Position numbers and translations under genes: made by a program
Notes under the pieces: generated by a model
The model's database searches: none
Told to the model about the DNA's origin: nothing
What the model saw: the letters and a program-made list of their open reading frames with translations, nothing else
Shown: in pieces, positions 25,733-35,025 of the stretch
Layout of the letters: every line of letters starts with the position of its first letter
Numbering within the stretch: the first letter of the stretch is position 1
Assembly: GCF_031769195.1 (NCBI RefSeq)
Contig: NZ_JAVHNP010000007.1
Location: 1 to 64,000 of the forward strand
DNA from: Vreelandella sp031769195
GTDB taxonomy: Bacteria; Pseudomonadota; Gammaproteobacteria; Pseudomonadales; Halomonadaceae
DNA: 64,000 nt
Reading direction: 5' to 3'

Positions 25733-27816
25733 AGAGCTCCCCAATTTTTCAAGCCCATAAAGTCAGGGTACCCATCCAACGGGTACTCGGTTAGGGCTTT
25801 ATCGGCAGTTTTATAGTGGTTGGCATCAACCGTTTGGCCCATCACAACGGGCTCTACTTTACCCTGTTTCAGCAGCTCGAAGTAGAGGTTGCATAGGGCT
25901 TCCGGTGCCTTGTGGAAGCTAGGCCAATGGAACAGCGCCACCTTCTGCTTGGGGTGCTTGCCGATAAACTCTGCCGCTTTCTGGCAATCTTCTAAACGAG
26001 AGAAATCGCCTGCAATCACGGTATTAAACGTGAGAGGCTCATCAGAGCGCTCGAACATGCTGCGTGGTGCGGGGAAGGCCCGTTTGGTTTTCGCATCCTG
26101 TACGTTCAGATGCTTTTGCGAGGCATGCCACCAAGCACAAATTTCACGGTAGATATGGCGCAAGCCAAAGTAGACCGTACGTACATGCGTTGCTTTGGTA
26201 CGCGTGAGTGACGACTCTTCATCCAACGCAAATGCCAGCGGCGTATCCGAGTAAATTTTAGCGAACGATTTTTTACCGAACTGCGCCTGCATACGCCAGA
26301 TGTATTCGGTGTCGCCACCAATACGTACGTGGTCCCACTCGCCTACGGTGTCTAACACTTCCTTACGGAACATGAAGGAGGACTGGCTCCAGTGTGTTAG
26401 GCAGTTATTGGGGCGCCAGTTTTGCGTAAACGCCAGGTTATCCTGCGCACGAATCCAATGGGCGGAGCAGCCCATGACCTTGGGGTGCTTCTCTAGATAC
26501 GCTACCTGAGTCGCAATTTTTTGCGGATGCGACCAGTCATCGCTGTCATGGGTGGTGAACAGCTCACCCGTGGCAAATGTGAGGCCATAATTACGCGCGG
26601 CATACGCCCCGCCATTGTGCGGCGGCTGCACGGCTTTTACACGGGGGTCTTCTTTTGCGAGGGCTTTCAGCACATCGAAGGTGTGGTCGGGTGAGCAGTC
26701 ATCCACCGCGATAATTTCGATGTTATCGTAGGTTTGCGCCAGCAGCGACTCAATGGCGATACGCACCTGCTCACCCGCGCTATAAATCGGCATGATGATC
26801 GACACTTTTTTCGCACCCTTCACTTTGGGCGCAGGCAAGCCCACCACATTACCAATGGAAAGCGGCTGGGTTTTATCTTTACGGCGAATGCCGCTAAACC
26901 CATGAATAGCGAAGGCCTGGTTAATCAGCTCAATGCGCAGGGCATCATCATTTAAGGCGTTAGCAAGAGCAAAATGGGCATCGGCATCGTTCGGGTGGCG
27001 TTCTACAAAAGGCTTTAACGCCGCATAGGCTTCTTCCGGGCGACCCAGGGTTAATAAGCAAAAATAGGTCAGGTAGACCGTCTCTTTACGAGATTTGTTG
27101 GCCGCCACCAGCTCACGCATTTTGCCTGCAAACGCCAACGCTTGTTCGATTTCGCCACAAAAATAAAGCCAGCGCGCCGTGTGCCACATCGCCCACCAAC
27201 GGGAAGCCTCGGTAGCTGCGGGGTCGTTATAGACCGCTTCCAGTGCTTTTAACGCCGAAATAGAGTGGCCGTTCCACAGCTGAACCGCGAGGTTAGCCGT
27301 GCCATTGGCTTCTTTATCCTTGATCTCATTCCCATTCACCTTACCTTTGTAAAGGTAGTGCAGCAGCGGTACTTCATTCGGCTGCATTTGGGTGCTGTGG
27401 CTTTCGAGATAGAAGTCGTTATCAAAGCGCTTGCAGGGGTTCAAACCTAACCGCCAGCCTACTGCTAGGTAGTGCAGAATCGGGTCTACCTTTTTCGGCA
27501 CCCACACCTCATGCTCTACCAAATACCACTTACCGTTCACTAAACGGGATTTCTTGACCAGCGCAATGTCGTTATCCACTTCCCCAGGGCGAACGATTTC
27601 CAGGGCATCGCGCAGCAACTGATCGCACACCTTCTTGTTTTCGATCTTGCGCAAAGAAAGAGCTAAATTCACGTAAATAGATTTGAAGCCGCTGTAACGA
27701 TTCAGTGCTTTCACGTAAAAGGAAGCCGCCTGTTCAAAGGCTCCCTGCCGATATAACTCATTTCCTTTTTGAAAATTCATAGGGTCGATCAGGCTCTCTG
27801 TGGTCATCATGTTCAT
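25729..27816 (-). CDS. GT2 glycosyltransferase with N-terminal TPR-like and YPDV-like region
   Basis: About 695 residues. The first 60 residues and residues about 180-300 look like TPR-type helices (GNELYRQGAFEQAASFYVKAL). Residues 110-165 hold two degenerate copies of the HYL-n-G module seen in neighbouring proteins. The GT2 domain starts near residue 340 (KVSIIMPIYSAGEQ, EIIAVDDCSPDHTF, THDSDDWSHPQK) and closely resembles the GT2 domain of the 14322-17303 protein. The last 100 residues (KVALFHWPSFHKAPEALC) are not recognised. Start choice is uncertain: ATGs at 27816, 27810, 27807 and 27780 are in frame and none has a clear Shine-Dalgarno. A terminator lies 12 bp upstream of the first ATG. 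Confidence 0.82.
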   Translation of the reverse strand: MNMMTTESLIDPMNFQKGNELYRQGAFEQAASFYVKALNRYSGFKSIYVNLALSLRKIENKKVCDQLLRDALEIVRPGEVDNDIALVKKSRLVNGKWYLVEHEVWVPKKVDPILHYLAVGWRLGLNPCKRFDNDFYLESHSTQMQPNEVPLLHYLYKGKVNGNEIKDKEANGTANLAVQLWNGHSISALKALEAVYNDPAATEASRWWAMWHTARWLYFCGEIEQALAFAGKMRELVAANKSRKETVYLTYFCLLTLGRPEEAYAALKPFVERHPNDADAHFALANALNDDALRIELINQAFAIHGFSGIRRKDKTQPLSIGNVVGLPAPKVKGAKKVSIIMPIYSAGEQVRIAIESLLAQTYDNIEIIAVDDCSPDHTFDVLKALAKEDPRVKAVQPPHNGGAYAARNYGLTFATGELFTTHDSDDWSHPQKIATQVAYLEKHPKVMGCSAHWIRAQDNLAFTQNWRPNNCLTHWSQSSFMFRKEVLDTVGEWDHVRIGGDTEYIWRMQAQFGKKSFAKIYSDTPLAFALDEESSLTRTKATHVRTVYFGLRHIYREICAWWHASQKHLNVQDAKTKRAFPAPRSMFERSDEPLTFNTVIAGDFSRLEDCQKAAEFIGKHPKQKVALFHWPSFHKAPEALCNLYFELLKQGKVEPVVMGQTVDANHYKTADKALTEYPLDGYPDFMGLKNWGAL

Positions 27817-27826
27817 GGGCAAGATT

Positions 27827-27853
27827 CAAAAAAAGAAGGGGCACTGTTGCCCC
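27827..27853 (-). terminator. Intrinsic terminator after the glmS-glmM unit
   Basis: Stem GGGGCA/TGCCCC (27838-27843 and 27848-27853, 4-nt loop), followed on the minus strand by TTCTTTTTTT. Only about 12 bp separate the T run from the next start codon, so it may act as an attenuator for the glycosyltransferase-ligase operon. AT-rich DNA upstream (27854-27953) could hold a promoter, in which case the hairpin would lie in that operon's own leader. Confidence 0.8.
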
Positions 27854-27953
27854 GTAGCAGATACAAAAACTAGACGAAAGTCTTAATAGATTATCATAAT
27901 AAAGCAGGTCTATTCAGCTCTCATCAATGCTTGAGAAAGTGCTTGAACAGATG

Positions 27954-28229
27954 CTAAACCGAAAAATCGAGCCCTAGTTCTCTCTCAAGCTCAGTCGGCT
28001 CATAGTAAGCCTGAGAAGTACGCCCATCATTATGTTCTAATTCCGCAATTTTCTTTTTTAAACGTGAGTTTTCTTCTAAAAGCTGACTTACCTGCTCTGC
28101 AAGCTGGCCCCTGTCTACCGCATGGTGCTCAACGAGTGACTGAATACGCGCAACTAATTCCGCTATTTTAGCGGCCTCCGATTTTTGTTCGGGTGTCGTA
28201 TTTTTTGCAGTGTCATTTGTTTCGCTCAT
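27954..28229 (-). CDS. Small coiled-coil protein of unknown function
   Basis: 91 residues from ATG 28229, which has GGAAGGG just upstream; the frame extends further but into the end of glmM. The middle (about 20-70) is a heptad-type coiled coil (AAKIAELVARIQSLVEHH, LLEENSRLKKKIAELE). The C-terminal tail (SQAYYEPTELERELGLDFSV) is not coiled and looks conserved in type. It starts 43 bp after glmM and is followed by the terminator. Size and layout recall SlyX- or ZapB-like proteins, but I do not recognise a specific family. It may be a co-transcribed partner of the amino-sugar genes; this is only positional. Confidence 0.6.
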   Translation of the reverse strand: MSETNDTAKNTTPEQKSEAAKIAELVARIQSLVEHHAVDRGQLAEQVSQLLEENSRLKKKIAELEHNDGRTSQAYYEPTELERELGLDFSV

Positions 28230-28272
28230 GGTCCCTTCCTTGAATAGCATAAGATGGAGTGTGATGTGTGAA

Positions 28273-29613
28273 TTACGCCTGTGGTAACGCTTTAGCGATA
28301 TGCTGTGCGCACCCATCGGCAAGGGAAGCATCGCTGGCTTCCACCATCACGCGAATTAACGGCTCGGTTCCCGATTTACGTAACAGCACCCGCCCCCGGT
28401 TACCCAACCTCTCTTCGGCAACTTGAACCGCTTGCTGCACGCTGGGGCTGGTTAAGGGGTCTGCCTCGCTAGCCTTGAAGCGTACGTTAACCAATACCTG
28501 TGGCAGCTTATGCATGCCCTGCTTCGCCATAAACAGCGTATTACTTTGATTAAGTAACGAGGTAAGCACGCGCAATGAAGCAATAATGGCATCGCCAGTG
28601 GAAGCATGGTCAAGGCTGAGCAGGTGCCCAGAACCTTCCCCCCCTAAGCGCCAACCGGTGGCTTTTAGCTGTTCCATCACGTAGCGGTCGCCTACTTTGG
28701 CACGTACAAACGGGATATCTAAGGCGTTCAGGGCCTGCTCTAGCCCTAAATTACTCATTTGTGTGCCCACTACACCGCCCGTGTAACCCGCCTGTTTGGC
28801 ATCTTTGGCTAACAGGAATAACAGCTCGTCGCCATCTACCACGGTGCCGGTGTGATCTACCATCATCAGGCGGTCGGCATCGCCATCCAGCGCAATGCCT
28901 AGATCTGCTTCATGAGCCAGCACCGCCCCACACAGGTTACGCATCGAGGTTGCGCCACACTCTGCGTTGATGTTCACACCGTTAGGCTGGTCGTGAATAC
29001 TGATCACCTCTGCGCCTAACTCTTTGTACACGGCGGGGGCCACTTTATAGCCTGCACCGTTTGCGCAATCGACCACGATCTTAAGGCCCTTCAAGCTTAA
29101 CGCGCTGGGCAACACGGCTTTGCAGTACTCGATATAGCGGCCTGCGGCATCATCAATACGGCGGGCTTTGCCTAACGCCTCCGATTCCACGCACTCCATA
29201 CCGCCTTCCAGGGCAATATGCAGCATGGCTTCAATTTCTTGCTCTTGAACATCGGTCAGCTTAAAGCCGCCCTGGCCGAAAATTTTAATGCCGTTATCGT
29301 AAAACGGGTTATGAGACGCACTGATCACCACGCCCGCATCGGCCCGAAACGTAGAGGTAAGGTATGCCACCGCAGGCGTAGGCAGCGGGCCTACCAACGC
29401 AATATTCACACCCGCTGCTGAAAAACCCGCTTCTAGAGCAGACTCCAACATATAACCGCTGGCACGGGTATCTTTCCCGATAAGAACTTCTTTAACGCCT
29501 TCAGCACCCAATACCTTACCGGCCGCCCAGCCCAGCTTCATGGCAAAAGAAGGTGTCATCGGGAATTCGCCCACACGGCCGCGAACGCCGTCGGTGCCAA
29601 AATAGTGTCGCAT
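28273..29613 (-). CDS. glmM: Phosphoglucosamine mutase
   Basis: Converts glucosamine-6-phosphate to glucosamine-1-phosphate for UDP-GlcNAc synthesis. It starts MRHYFGTDGVRG, has the phosphoserine loop ISASHNPFYDNGIKIFG, the metal loop DGDADR and the C-terminal RKSGTEPLIRVM. Starting at ATG 29613 gives 446 residues, the normal length. An upstream extension of the frame (from 29682) is encoded mainly by the heptamer repeat tract at 29638-29677 and is not credible as protein. The gene therefore has repeats in the space between its ribosome-binding region and the glmS stop. Confidence 0.96.
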   Translation of the reverse strand: MRHYFGTDGVRGRVGEFPMTPSFAMKLGWAAGKVLGAEGVKEVLIGKDTRASGYMLESALEAGFSAAGVNIALVGPLPTPAVAYLTSTFRADAGVVISASHNPFYDNGIKIFGQGGFKLTDVQEQEIEAMLHIALEGGMECVESEALGKARRIDDAAGRYIEYCKAVLPSALSLKGLKIVVDCANGAGYKVAPAVYKELGAEVISIHDQPNGVNINAECGATSMRNLCGAVLAHEADLGIALDGDADRLMMVDHTGTVVDGDELLFLLAKDAKQAGYTGGVVGTQMSNLGLEQALNALDIPFVRAKVGDRYVMEQLKATGWRLGGEGSGHLLSLDHASTGDAIIASLRVLTSLLNQSNTLFMAKQGMHKLPQVLVNVRFKASEADPLTSPSVQQAVQVAEERLGNRGRVLLRKSGTEPLIRVMVEASDASLADGCAQHIAKALPQA

Positions 29614-29637
29614 GATATAAAAACCTGGATAGAAGAA

Positions 29638-29677
29638 GGTGAGTGGTGAGTGGTGAGTGGTGAGTGGTAAATAGTGA
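29638..29677. repeat. Heptamer tract 1 (TGAGTGG), glmS-glmM spacer
   Basis: About five 7-bp units of the TGAGTGG type on the plus strand, ending in the variant TGAGTGGTAAATAGTGA. It lies in the 111-bp spacer between glmS and glmM, 25 bp upstream of the glmM start codon. Confidence 0.85.
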
Positions 29678-29724
29678 AGCATTGGGAGGGCGGCGATGGG
29701 CCGCCCCCGATAACGCTACACCAC

Positions 29725-31566
29725 TTACTCCACCGTAACGCTTTTGGCCAAATTGCGTGGTTTATCCACATCGGTGCCTTTTACCAGCGCCACGTGATAC
29801 GAGAGCAGCTGTAGCGCTACCACGTGCAGTACGGGCGAAAGCAAACCGTAATGCTCTGGCATCGCCAATACACTCACCCCTTCTGATGACTTCACTGTGC
29901 TGTCGCCATCGGCAAATACATACAGCTGGCCACCGCGGGCGCTCACTTCCTGCATGTTGGCTTTTAGCTTTTCCAGCATGTCATCGTTGGGGGCCACCAC
30001 CACTACCGGCATTTCGGCATCAACTAGCGCTAGCGGGCCGTGTTTCAGCTCGCCTGCTGGGTAGGCTTCTGCATGAATATAGGAGATCTCTTTCAGCTTC
30101 AGCGCGCCTTCCAAGGCAATGGGGAAGTGGCGGCCACGGCCTAAAAACAGCGCATGGTGCTTATTCGCAAACTGCTGCGACCACGCCTTAATACTAGGCT
30201 CTAGCGCTAACACCTTTTCGACCGCAATGGGCAGGTGGCGCAGTTCTTCTAGGTAGGCTTTTTCATCGGCTTCTAATAGCCGCTGTTTGCCTTTTGCCAG
30301 CAGCAGGGTAAGCAAAAACAGCGCGGCCAATTGCGTGGTAAACGCCTTTGTAGATGCCACGCCAATTTCAGGCCCGGCACGGGTGATAAAGCGCAGCGCA
30401 GTTTCACGCACAATGGCAGATTCCGGCACGTTACAAATCGCCAGCGTATGGGGGTGGCCCAGCGCTTTAGCGTGCTGTAACGCCGCTAAGGTATCGGCGG
30501 TTTCACCGGATTGAGAGATCACTACCACCAGCTGGTTCGGGTTGGGCACGCTCACGCGGTAGCGGTATTCGCTGGCAATTTCTACATTGCAGGGAATACC
30601 CGCCACTTGTTCTATCCAGTATTTAGCCGTCATGCCCGCATAGCTGGAGGTGCCACACGCCAGGATCAATACAGCATCAACTTGCTCAAATACTCCCTGG
30701 GCATCGGCCCCAAAAATGCCGGGGTGCAGCTGCCCTGCCCCGCTGAGCATTTCCAGCGTATTGCCTAGCGCTTGGGGCTGCTCAAACATCTCTTTTTGCA
30801 TGTAGTGGTTGAACTCACCCAGCTCTACCGCATTGGCAGAAAGGTGAGAGGTGACGACATCGCGCTTAATGGGTTGGCCAATGGCATCGACCACCACCAC
30901 CGCATCACGGGTTAAACGGGCCACATCGCCATTTTCCAGATACATCATTTGCTGCGTGACCGAAAGCAGCGCAGAGGCATCAGAAGCGGCGTAGTGGCCC
31001 TCTTCCGTAATACCCAGCATCAGCGGCGAGCCTTCACGGGCCACCACGAGGCCATCCGGCTCTTCTTCACTGACGACCGCCAGAGCAAACGCCCCGGTTA
31101 AATGCTTTACCGCACATTGAACGGCTGAAAACAGGTTTTCTGCGGGTTCGCCTATTTCACCCTTAAAGCACGCTTGAATAAGGTGAGCGATAGTTTCGGT
31201 GTCGGTATCTGACGTAAACACATAGCCCAACGCCTGCAACTGTTCACGCAGGGCTTCGTAGTTTTCGATAATGCCGTTATGCACCACGGCCAAGCCTGCG
31301 GAGATATGCGGGTGGGCATTACGCTCTGCGGGCACCCCGTGGGTTGCCCAACGGGTGTGGGCAATGCCGATAGTACCGGTGAGTGACTGCTGTTCAACGC
31401 GGGCCGCCAATTCCGCCACGCGCCCTTTAGCACGCGCCCGCTGTAAGCCATGATTGATGACTGCCAAACCAGCTGAATCGTAACCGCGATACTCCAGCGT
31501 CGAGAGCCCTTCTAATAGAAAAGCGATGCTATCCTTTGCGCTTACCGCGCCTACAATGCCACACAT
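29725..31566 (-). CDS. glmS: Glutamine--fructose-6-phosphate aminotransferase (isomerizing)
   Basis: Makes glucosamine-6-phosphate from fructose-6-phosphate and glutamine. The N-terminal MCGIVGAV places the nucleophile cysteine at position 2, and the glutaminase domain continues with HTRWATHG. Two SIS isomerase domains follow (ACGTSSYAGM, SQSGETADT, LGRGRHFPIALEGALKLKE), and the C-terminus DKPRNLAKSVTVE is canonical. At 613 residues it is the expected size. I see no glmS ribozyme-like structure, which would be unusual outside Firmicutes. Having glmS-glmM inside the locus suggests that amino sugars are polymer building blocks. Confidence 0.97.
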   Translation of the reverse strand: MCGIVGAVSAKDSIAFLLEGLSTLEYRGYDSAGLAVINHGLQRARAKGRVAELAARVEQQSLTGTIGIAHTRWATHGVPAERNAHPHISAGLAVVHNGIIENYEALREQLQALGYVFTSDTDTETIAHLIQACFKGEIGEPAENLFSAVQCAVKHLTGAFALAVVSEEEPDGLVVAREGSPLMLGITEEGHYAASDASALLSVTQQMMYLENGDVARLTRDAVVVVDAIGQPIKRDVVTSHLSANAVELGEFNHYMQKEMFEQPQALGNTLEMLSGAGQLHPGIFGADAQGVFEQVDAVLILACGTSSYAGMTAKYWIEQVAGIPCNVEIASEYRYRVSVPNPNQLVVVISQSGETADTLAALQHAKALGHPHTLAICNVPESAIVRETALRFITRAGPEIGVASTKAFTTQLAALFLLTLLLAKGKQRLLEADEKAYLEELRHLPIAVEKVLALEPSIKAWSQQFANKHHALFLGRGRHFPIALEGALKLKEISYIHAEAYPAGELKHGPLALVDAEMPVVVVAPNDDMLEKLKANMQEVSARGGQLYVFADGDSTVKSSEGVSVLAMPEHYGLLSPVLHVVALQLLSYHVALVKGTDVDKPRNLAKSVTVE

Positions 31567-31644
31567 GGTATTCTCGTTAATTCAAAATTAGTAATGTAAT
31601 GCAGAAAATTTGAAGCTTAACAGTTGTCACAAAAATATTGTTCT

Positions 31645-32385
31645 TTACTTACGTGTTAGTAACCCTAGGCCTTTCTCTAAAGGGAAAAACTCCAAGTTAA
31701 AGCCGTAATTCTCAGCCCAATGCTCACAAACGTCTTTCTCATCTTGTCGGTTGGCATCATCCATCCAGACTTGCGCATTTGGAGAAAGACGATCTATGAA
31801 GGCAGGCACCGCTGGGTAACGCGCGTATTGGCACGTATTGCCTGGAGGGCCGTCTACTAAAAGCAAATCCACTCCCTCTATACCTGCCAAATTCAAGGGA
31901 TACCATTTAGAAATAGGATCAGCACCCGTTGGATTTAGATGCGGCCCTTCCCATACTTCTAAACTACCTACACGCAGCTCCACCCAAGGCGTTAAGTGTT
32001 CATCATCAAGTGTTTCATAGGTTTGGTTAGCGTACTTTTCTAAATGTTCAAAACTATACAACTTGCCAAACCCATTTTGCCGAAGTGCATCTGCAATAAC
32101 TAATGTTGAAGACCCACTACCTGTTTCAACAATAATTTTTGGCTTATTTTTACGAATCCAAGTATGTAGCTTCAACAAAAAATCAGGAGAGACTGGCCAG
32201 CCTCTCAGAGGTGGCAATTGGGCTTTTAAAGAAAGCCTCTTATTTAACCATATGACACTTTCGACTTGTGTATATAAGTTATCAATTGCCTTATGCAAAT
32301 CAGAGCGCAGATAACTTAATTTTTTATCAGTAGACGAGGAAATGTTTTTTTCTAGAGCGCTAATTAAAGTCGAAAAGTCATCCAT
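31645..32385 (-). CDS. Class I SAM-dependent methyltransferase (Methyltransf_24-like)
   Basis: 246 residues. A helical N-terminus of about 75 residues precedes the Rossmann-type methyltransferase core: KIIVETGSGSSTLVIADAL (SAM-binding glycine motif), LYSFEHLEKY (acidic end of beta-2), and VDLLLVDGPPGNT (beta-4 block typical of Methyltransf_24 proteins). It would transfer a methyl group to a sugar or other small acceptor; the substrate is unknown. It lies 20 bp after galE and is the last gene before glmS. It is AT-rich like the genes upstream up to about 38 kb. Confidence 0.75.
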   Translation of the reverse strand: MDDFSTLISALEKNISSSTDKKLSYLRSDLHKAIDNLYTQVESVIWLNKRLSLKAQLPPLRGWPVSPDFLLKLHTWIRKNKPKIIVETGSGSSTLVIADALRQNGFGKLYSFEHLEKYANQTYETLDDEHLTPWVELRVGSLEVWEGPHLNPTGADPISKWYPLNLAGIEGVDLLLVDGPPGNTCQYARYPAVPAFIDRLSPNAQVWMDDANRQDEKDVCEHWAENYGFNLEFFPLEKGLGLLTRK

Positions 32386-32405
32386 TTACACAGCCTTATT
32401 ATAGT

Positions 32406-33419
32406 CTAGTAGCCAGTTGGGTTATTGACCTGCCACCGCCAAGCATCTTGACAAATACGTTCAATGTCAAGTTCTGCCTTCCAGCCAAGAACCTTGTTAG
32501 CCTTAGTGGGATCCGCGTAGCATGCAGCAACATCCCCTTGCCTTCTGGCAACGATGTCGAAGGGTATATTCTTGCCACTTGCTTTTTCAAAAGCCTTTAT
32601 TAGTTCTAATACAGAAACACCTTTTCCTGTGCCTAAATTGAAAGAAGAAAATCCACATGCCTGACTGCTATTTAAATAATTTAAGGCAGCTAAATGCCCC
32701 TTGGCTAGATCGGTCACATGAATGTAGTCTCTAACACCTGTGCCATCTGGGGTATTATAGTCACCACCAAATATGCTTAGCTTCTCTAGCTTACCAACTG
32801 CTACTTGTGAGACATACGGCATTATATTATTAGGAATATCTTTAGGATCTTCTCCAATTAAACCAGAAGGGTGGGCTCCAGCAGGATTGAAATATCTTAA
32901 ATTAGCAATTTTCCAATCAGAGTCAGCTTTAGCAACATCAGCTAATATTTTCTCAACCAACAGCTTAGATTGGCCATATGGATTAATCGTAGAAGTAGGT
33001 GCCGCTTCAGATATAGGCAATTCATTAGGAGTCCCATATACAGTAGCCGATGAAGAAAAAACAAGCTTCTTGACTTTACATCTCTCCATAGCTTTAAGCA
33101 GACTAATTGTACCAGAAACATTATTATCGTAATACTTAACTGGATCACTATTTGACTCACCTACAGATTTCAGCCCTGCAAAATGCACAACACAGTCGAT
33201 CATATTACTGCTTATAAAACTTGAAAGCTCATAACAATTCCTGATATCTCCTTTATAAAAGCCCACCTTATTTCTTGCCAACTCTTCAACTAATACCAAT
33301 GATTTAACATTGCTATTAGAAAGATTGTCGTATACAAAAACATTCGCCTTTTTTAACAACAACTCAAGACATGTATGTGATCCAATATAGCCAGCACCAC
33401 CAGTAATCAACACATTCAT
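32406..33419 (-). CDS. galE: UDP-glucose 4-epimerase (copy 1, AT-rich)
   Basis: Interconverts UDP-glucose and UDP-galactose. It has the N-terminal GGAGYIGSHTCLELL, the catalytic SSSATVYG serine region, the YGQSK tyrosine-lysine pair and NPAGAHPSGLIGEDP. Length is 337 residues, normal. A second galE lies at 54139-55140; the two share the same motif pattern but differ in composition, with this copy AT-rich. It follows the asparagine-synthetase-like gene by 28 bp. Two copies suggest that two polysaccharide clusters have been joined. Confidence 0.95.
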   Translation of the reverse strand: MNVLITGGAGYIGSHTCLELLLKKANVFVYDNLSNSNVKSLVLVEELARNKVGFYKGDIRNCYELSSFISSNMIDCVVHFAGLKSVGESNSDPVKYYDNNVSGTISLLKAMERCKVKKLVFSSSATVYGTPNELPISEAAPTSTINPYGQSKLLVEKILADVAKADSDWKIANLRYFNPAGAHPSGLIGEDPKDIPNNIMPYVSQVAVGKLEKLSIFGGDYNTPDGTGVRDYIHVTDLAKGHLAALNYLNSSQACGFSSFNLGTGKGVSVLELIKAFEKASGKNIPFDIVARRQGDVAACYADPTKANKVLGWKAELDIERICQDAWRWQVNNPTGY

Positions 33420-33447
33420 AACACCACCAATTGAGCGCTAAAAGTTA

Positions 33448-35025
33448 TTACTTGCTTTCTTCCAAAAAGTCCAAAACACCCATCAAGGAAATAACTGCAT
33501 CTTTCTCGACAGAAGTTCTGGGGCCTTTCATACCATCTAAAAAACATAAATGTAGGAAAGGATATTTCTTCCAAAAACTTTCATATCTATCAAGGCTAAT
33601 CAAATCTGACTCATCCCTTTTTTCATACAGGTCGCCCAAAACGTTTAATTTAGAAAGGTCGTTCACGGCCTCAAATTTCAACTTATTAAAGCAATTAAAC
33701 CCATCATTATACTGAGAATAATCTTCACCTAGATAGTTAGGCAAAACCCTATCTGCAACAGGATAAAAAGCTAATGAATCACCACCTAAACCTCTAATCA
33801 ACTCTAAAATCAGAGCACCCTCATTTTTATAGACCTCATCTATAGTACATTTTTCATACAACATAACTAGTAGAGGATCGTATAAAAGATCGATTGAAAC
33901 ATGTCCTTTATTATTAACTGCACTATGCTGGCCGAAATGGGCTTTACTACGATTATTACGGTAAATATAATTAAATCTAGCGCTATAATTTTTATCTTTT
34001 AAAACCACGCTACTCAACTCTTCGTATAGCCTATACGCAGTAGAGTTAAAAACAAAACCTGGTAAAGCAGAAACTTTCCTAGCATATTCAAATGGTGAAA
34101 ACTTGCCTTTTTTAAAATAAGTACCAAAGCCTTTTATCAAGCCCCCAGAAAAATAACCTGTGACTTCTGCATGTTCAGGACGCCAATTAACTTTATAGTT
34201 AGTTTGATTAGTATATTTCAATCCATTGAAAGCTTTAGCACAAAAATGCAAATCATTGTAAGTTTTTGGCTTACCTCCCGAAAGAACCACACTACCAGTT
34301 TCTAATCTATATTTTTCAACTAGTTTTTCAAATATAAAACGGTCAGCAGACTTTCCATCACCAAAACTAAATACAGAAAACCCCTCTCCACCTGAGACAC
34401 TTAAAAAAGCAGCAAAAGACAGCCTCGAATCTAAGCCTCCCGTAAGATGTATTACAGGCTTATGTTCTGCTAGAACCGCTTTTGCTCTGTGTTGCATTCG
34501 CTCAAGACACAATTCCATCAATTCATTATAACTTGACGTGGTCATAGCGTCTTTTTCAAAGGTATCTATGCAAAACTCAGCATGCCCCTTCTTCATGGAA
34601 ACTCTAATATATTGATATTCGCTGATAGTTTTAACCGAGCAAGCAATCGTTTCATTTTTGAGTGGAGAGAAATAGGTTAAGCAATCAAAAATTGCCTCAC
34701 TATTAATACCACGACCTGAGAAACTAGCGGCTTTGTAAAAATCATTTGTTATACAGAACCGACCTTGATTTTCCGAAAAAAAGACAGGGTATTGAGAAAG
34801 TGGATCTGTAAAAATAAAAATCTCATCGTTATTAACAAAAAAAGCAGCAAAAACACCACAGTTCAACTCATAACTCTTCCATAAAGAGCTTAGATCTGGT
34901 AGTTTTTTCTTATAATGAAATAAAGAGCCCTCATTAAACACATAACCATAAAACCTTTGCTCCTGGGACTCTATGATATTGCTTACATTTTCAGAACTTA
35001 TGTAAAAAAACTCTTTATCAATCAT
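33448..35025 (-). CDS. Asparagine-synthetase-like protein lacking the glutaminase cysteine
   Basis: 525 residues. The central HLTGGLDSRLSFAAFL is the SGGLDS-type PP-loop of the asparagine synthetase B/beta-lactam synthetase superfamily, which adenylates a carboxylate and forms an amide. The N-terminal 150 residues resemble the Ntn glutaminase fold (GVFAAFFVNNDEIFIFTDPLSQYPVF, CITNDFYKA), but the protein begins MIDKEFFY with no cysteine at position 2, so glutamine hydrolysis by the usual mechanism is not expected. As in beta-lactam synthetases, another amine may be used. It overlaps the SGNH-like gene by 8 bp. An acyl or aminoacyl amidation of a sugar acid is possible but unproven. Confidence 0.7.
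   Translation of the reverse strand: MIDKEFFYISSENVSNIIESQEQRFYGYVFNEGSLFHYKKKLPDLSSLWKSYELNCGVFAAFFVNNDEIFIFTDPLSQYPVFFSENQGRFCITNDFYKAASFSGRGINSEAIFDCLTYFSPLKNETIACSVKTISEYQYIRVSMKKGHAEFCIDTFEKDAMTTSSYNELMELCLERMQHRAKAVLAEHKPVIHLTGGLDSRLSFAAFLSVSGGEGFSVFSFGDGKSADRFIFEKLVEKYRLETGSVVLSGGKPKTYNDLHFCAKAFNGLKYTNQTNYKVNWRPEHAEVTGYFSGGLIKGFGTYFKKGKFSPFEYARKVSALPGFVFNSTAYRLYEELSSVVLKDKNYSARFNYIYRNNRSKAHFGQHSAVNNKGHVSIDLLYDPLLVMLYEKCTIDEVYKNEGALILELIRGLGGDSLAFYPVADRVLPNYLGEDYSQYNDGFNCFNKLKFEAVNDLSKLNVLGDLYEKRDESDLISLDRYESFWKKYPFLHLCFLDGMKGPRTSVEKDAVISLMGVLDFLEESK

Noticed and set aside
29725..31566. glmS ribozyme upstream of glmS
   Set aside because: The upstream gap is only 78 bp and no matching structure or sequence is visible; the ribozyme is known mainly from Firmicutes.
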